16,840 nucleotides of DNA from DUZB01 sp964407525 (GTDB taxonomy: Bacteria > Desulfobacterota > DSM-4660 > Desulfatiglandales > Desulfatiglandaceae): NCBI GenBank assembly GCA_964407525.1, contig CAYOWC010000085.1, forward strand, positions 1-16,840. The letters are read 5' to 3'. Positions 14,565-16,840 of this stretch are shown one piece after another. Numbering within the stretch: position 1 is the stretch's first letter; each line of letters opens with the position of its first letter. The notes beneath the pieces were generated by a model, which was given only the letters and a program-made list of their open reading frames with translations, was not told the origin of the DNA and did no database searches. Both the position numbers and the translations under genes were made by a program.

Positions 14565-14758
14565 TTTTTCAGATATCACCTAAAAGCTGCAATTAGCTTT
14601 TAGCTATTAGCCGTTAGTTTAAAGATCCCAAATATTTACATGACGGTTTCCGATGATTGGACTTCATTTTTTGATGCTAACCTTTTAGACCGTAAATCAC
14701 TGATTTTGTGCGGCTAATAGCTAACGGCTAACAGCTAATTGCATTTTTCAGATATCAC
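14565..14758. mobile_element. MITE-like insertion flanked by 15-bp direct repeats
   Basis: TTTTTCAGATATCAC occurs at 14565-14579 and again at 14744-14758, bounding a unit of 179 bp (one repeat plus 164 bp). Just inside are imperfect inverted ends: TGCAATTAGCT (14588-14598) and its exact complement AGCTAATTGCA (14733-14743), each continuing into TTAGC-rich septamers in differing order. The inside has no gene. Direct repeats around inverted ends suggest a non-autonomous element with a target duplication, or a dispersed TTAGC repeat that expanded there. It lies in the operon between the FlxB-like and FlxA-like genes; removing it would leave a 122-bp gap. Confidence 0.6.
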
Positions 14759-14780
14759 GCCATGCGACGTGCGTACGGCC

Positions 14781-15821
14781 TTAGGCGAAGTCGTTCATCA
14801 ACTTGCAGACTTCCCGAATATCAATATTCACCGGGCAGTACCTGACGCAACGGCCGCACCCGGAGCATTGAACACCGTTTTGGTATTTATCCACATAATA
14901 TTTGAGTTTATGCATAAACCTCTGCCGAACCCTCTGGACTTTGTTGTCCCTTGGGTTATGCCCCGAACCATGCAGGGAAAAGAGAGGGAACATGCATGAA
15001 TCCCAATTGCGAATCCGATCACCCTGTTTCCCTTGGACCTCATCCTGGATGTCGAAACACCAGCAAGTGGGACAGAGATAGGTACAGGTACCGCAATTGA
15101 GGCACGCAAAGGCAACCTCTTCCCAAAAAGGAGCATCAAAAAGCTCGGTCGTCACTTTTTCTTTCAACCGATCCGTAGGAACGGCGGCCGTAATTTTTTC
15201 TCGGGCAGGCTGCTTCAGATCTTCAGCCGCTTTTAAAACCCCATCGTCCGCAGCACTTCCACCGGCCGTCTTTTCCAGAAACGCTTCTCCTTTGTCGGTG
15301 ACGGCTTTTACAAGAAACCGATCCCCCAGATCAAAGAGAAGCACATCCAAACCCTCTTCATTAAACGGATCTCCCCCAACTTGGGTGCAGAAACATGTAG
15401 AACAGGGTGCATTACAGCCGAGTCCCACCAATGTGGCGGATTCAAAATGCTGTGTCCACCAGGGGTCCTGATATTCGGGACTGTCGAAGTTACGTTTTAC
15501 AATCTGAAAAGCATGGGCGTCACAGGGTCTGATGCCTACTACTGCACAGGGCGAATAGTCCTTGGGCGATTCTTTGACAATATGGGCATCGTCTTCCGTT
15601 TCATCCAGTGAGTATTCAAACATCCTCTCCGATTCCGGATAAATAATGGATTTGGGAGAGAGTCTACTGTTTCCATAATCAAAGTCCGGCTTTTTCTCCC
15701 CGTTAAGAGGCATAAAGGTGTGAAAATCACCATCCTTCACCGGGCCAAAGATTTTATAGAACTCCTTTAAACCCTCCATGGCCCCCAGCCATTCTTCCTT
15801 GGTGAATATTTTTTCTGTCAT
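14781..15821 (-). CDS. FlxB-like iron-sulfur subunit (AsrA/HydB family, two [4Fe-4S])
   Basis: A 346-residue soluble protein of the 4Fe-4S dicluster family that includes sulfhydrogenase beta subunits, AsrA and FlxB. The N-terminal half holds GIRPCDAHAF and the Cys-rich LGCNAPCSTCFCTQVGGDPF. The C-terminal half has two ferredoxin-type clusters: CLNCGTCTYLCPTCWCFD (240-257) and CSGCGRCVRYCP (319-330). It should relay electrons between the flavin subunit and the next iron-sulfur partner. The frame also allows an ATG five codons earlier (15836), but AAGG stands eight bases before the ATG at 15821, and nothing like an RBS precedes 15836. It follows the FlxC-like gene by 48 bp and is separated from the FlxA-like gene by the inserted element. 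Confidence 0.87.
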   Translation of the reverse strand: MTEKIFTKEEWLGAMEGLKEFYKIFGPVKDGDFHTFMPLNGEKKPDFDYGNSRLSPKSIIYPESERMFEYSLDETEDDAHIVKESPKDYSPCAVVGIRPCDAHAFQIVKRNFDSPEYQDPWWTQHFESATLVGLGCNAPCSTCFCTQVGGDPFNEEGLDVLLFDLGDRFLVKAVTDKGEAFLEKTAGGSAADDGVLKAAEDLKQPAREKITAAVPTDRLKEKVTTELFDAPFWEEVAFACLNCGTCTYLCPTCWCFDIQDEVQGKQGDRIRNWDSCMFPLFSLHGSGHNPRDNKVQRVRQRFMHKLKYYVDKYQNGVQCSGCGRCVRYCPVNIDIREVCKLMNDFA

Positions 15822-15869
15822 AGTGGCTACCTTCATCCATTGATGATATGCGTTTGTTACTGTTCCAGC

Positions 15870-16820
15870 CTATTTGATGAAGTCGTTATAATCATCAGGC
15901 CGATAAACATCCAGGGGCGGGCGTTTTTCCGAATCAAGCCCGGCTTCCCACGAAAAAAGGGCCTCGGTATCCTTGTTGAGTTTTTTGGTAAACTGCCGCA
16001 TGGAAATGCCCATGGGGCAGACGCGCTCACAAGCGCCACAATCGGTACATCGTCCCGCACAATGATAGGCTCTTAAAAAGTGAAACGTCATTGTGTCCGT
16101 AGGATCAATGCTCTTCCCCACCCACTGGGGCTCGGATTCATCTACGAAACAGGTGGGACAATAACAGAGCGGGCAGGCGTTCCTGCATGCGTAGCATCGA
16201 ATGCACCTTGAAATAAGCCGTGTGAAAAATCCCTGCTTCTTTTCAGGATCCATGGCCTCTATTTTTTCAACGTCAGCATAGGGGGTTACACCTGTCTGTT
16301 CCTCCACCGGGTCTCCCAGCATTTCATCATATATGACAGGATTGCGGTGCGTGCAGACTGCGCAGTTGGTTTGAAGAAACTTTTGTTTCTCAAAGGTTTC
16401 TTCAAAATCATCCCCCTTGACCACAAATGTGGACCCTTCTTGTTTAATATCAAGAATTTCCTTATGTTTGACCGCTCGGGCCACCGCCCGGTGGTCAATC
16501 ATCCCTTCACAGGGAATGCCCACAATATAGAGCTGGTCCCGCTTGATTTGGTTTTCTGTAATATGGGTAACGATGTTCCTGGAATTGCACCCATTAGCGA
16601 TGATGCCGATTTTGTCGGTTCGCTTGGTCAGATAATTGCACAAGTTCAAACCGCAAAAGTTATCCCAGTATAGCTGATCCACTTTGTCAGGGTGGTTCAC
16701 AAGCAGCGGTTCGTTCATCATGGGCACCGAACCTTTCTGGTAGCCGATGAAAACATCCACCTTTTCTTCCGCAAGTAACCTCTTAGCAGTTTCCCTGATT
16801 TTTTCAGTGTATTTGAGCAT
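15870..16820 (-). CDS. FlxC-like iron-sulfur protein (two [4Fe-4S], FrhB-like N-terminal half)
   Basis: A 316-residue soluble protein. The N-terminal half has scattered conserved Cys typical of FrhB/FdhB-like proteins: NFCGLNLCNYL, ANGCNSRNIV, GIPCEGM and NCAVCTHRNP. The C-terminal part has two ferredoxin clusters: CIRCYACRNACPLCYCPTC (206-224) and CAGRCTDCGACERVCP (254-269). By context it is the third subunit of the Flx module, carrying electrons to a heterodisulfide-reductase-like partner. ATG 16820 follows GAGGTGG at a spacing of four and shares its A with the stop of an upstream frame (TAATG), so it is probably coupled to a gene beyond the window, plausibly an MvhD/FlxD- or HdrA-like gene. 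F420- or formate-dehydrogenase beta subunits are related alternatives. Confidence 0.82.
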   Translation of the reverse strand: MLKYTEKIRETAKRLLAEEKVDVFIGYQKGSVPMMNEPLLVNHPDKVDQLYWDNFCGLNLCNYLTKRTDKIGIIANGCNSRNIVTHITENQIKRDQLYIVGIPCEGMIDHRAVARAVKHKEILDIKQEGSTFVVKGDDFEETFEKQKFLQTNCAVCTHRNPVIYDEMLGDPVEEQTGVTPYADVEKIEAMDPEKKQGFFTRLISRCIRCYACRNACPLCYCPTCFVDESEPQWVGKSIDPTDTMTFHFLRAYHCAGRCTDCGACERVCPMGISMRQFTKKLNKDTEALFSWEAGLDSEKRPPLDVYRPDDYNDFIK

Positions 16821-16840
16821 TATGCCACCTCGGCTCTCGA
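16820..16840 (-). CDS. Probable C-terminal tip of an upstream gene (partial)
   Basis: The minus-strand frame entering from the right edge reads SRAEVA followed by TAA (16822-16820), whose last A is the first base of the FlxC-like ATG. A TAATG junction is typical of coupled operon genes. Six codons cannot identify the product; from memory of similar clusters, FlxD/MvhD or HdrA is expected. Confidence 0.4.
   Translation of the reverse strand, partial: SRAEVA

Noticed and set aside
13637..16820. Anaerobic sulfite reductase (asrAB) as the identity of the iron-sulfur/flavin genes
   Set aside because: The B- and A-like proteins are related to AsrA/AsrB, but asrC is absent and the extra FlxC-like protein, with the cluster order, fits an Flx module better; kept as an alternative only.

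Overview
The window looks like the chromosome of an anaerobic, sulfate-reducing member of the Desulfobacterota (a Desulfobacterales-like 'deltaproteobacterium'). The main clues are a strongly expressed-looking dissimilatory-type ATP sulfurylase gene (sat) next to a FlxA/FlxB/FlxC-like iron-sulfur flavoprotein cluster of the kind that feeds heterodisulfide-reductase-type electron bifurcation. A hom gene followed by an ApgM-like 'proposed homoserine kinase' also fits. The sequence is a draft: a run of exactly 100 N interrupts one gene. The placement is inferred from gene content; no 16S or marker comparison was possible.

Layout. 1-842 (+): a possible partial gene end, then a zinc-finger/J-domain protein. 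843-3613 (-): a two-gene operon of a PAS/histidine-kinase-like/receiver-like protein (with the assembly gap) and rarA, overlapping by ATGA. 3614-3935: divergent regulatory region with a REP-like double hairpin and a good dnaE promoter. 3936-7400 (+): dnaE. 7401-7973: 573 bp without a gene, filled with nested inverted and direct repeats. 7974-10501 (+): hom and an alkaline-phosphatase-superfamily kinase, overlapping by ATGA. 10609-11510 (-): an FkbM methyltransferase and a 65-residue acidic protein behind a consensus promoter. 11739-12143 (+): an HNH nuclease. 12347-13534 (+): sat with its own promoter and a symmetrical terminator. 13637-16820 (-): three genes of an NAD(H)-linked iron-sulfur/flavin oxidoreductase module, transcribed inward from the right edge, with a 179-bp MITE-like insertion between the last two.

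How the genes work together. dnaE (replicative polymerase) and rarA (stalled-fork ATPase) sit back to back around one control region; rarA is translationally coupled to a signalling protein that seems to have lost every phosphorelay residue. hom and its partner probably make O-phosphohomoserine for threonine synthesis. sat activates sulfate to APS. The Flx-like proteins probably pass electrons from NAD(P)H through FAD and [2Fe-2S]/[4Fe-4S] clusters to an Hdr-type partner encoded beyond the right edge.

I found no CRISPR array, tRNA, rRNA, integrase or transposase. The least ordinary items are the pseudo-kinase/pseudo-receiver coupled to rarA, the two repeat-derived intergenic elements, the three-way-junction REP and the probable TTG start of the FlxA-like gene.
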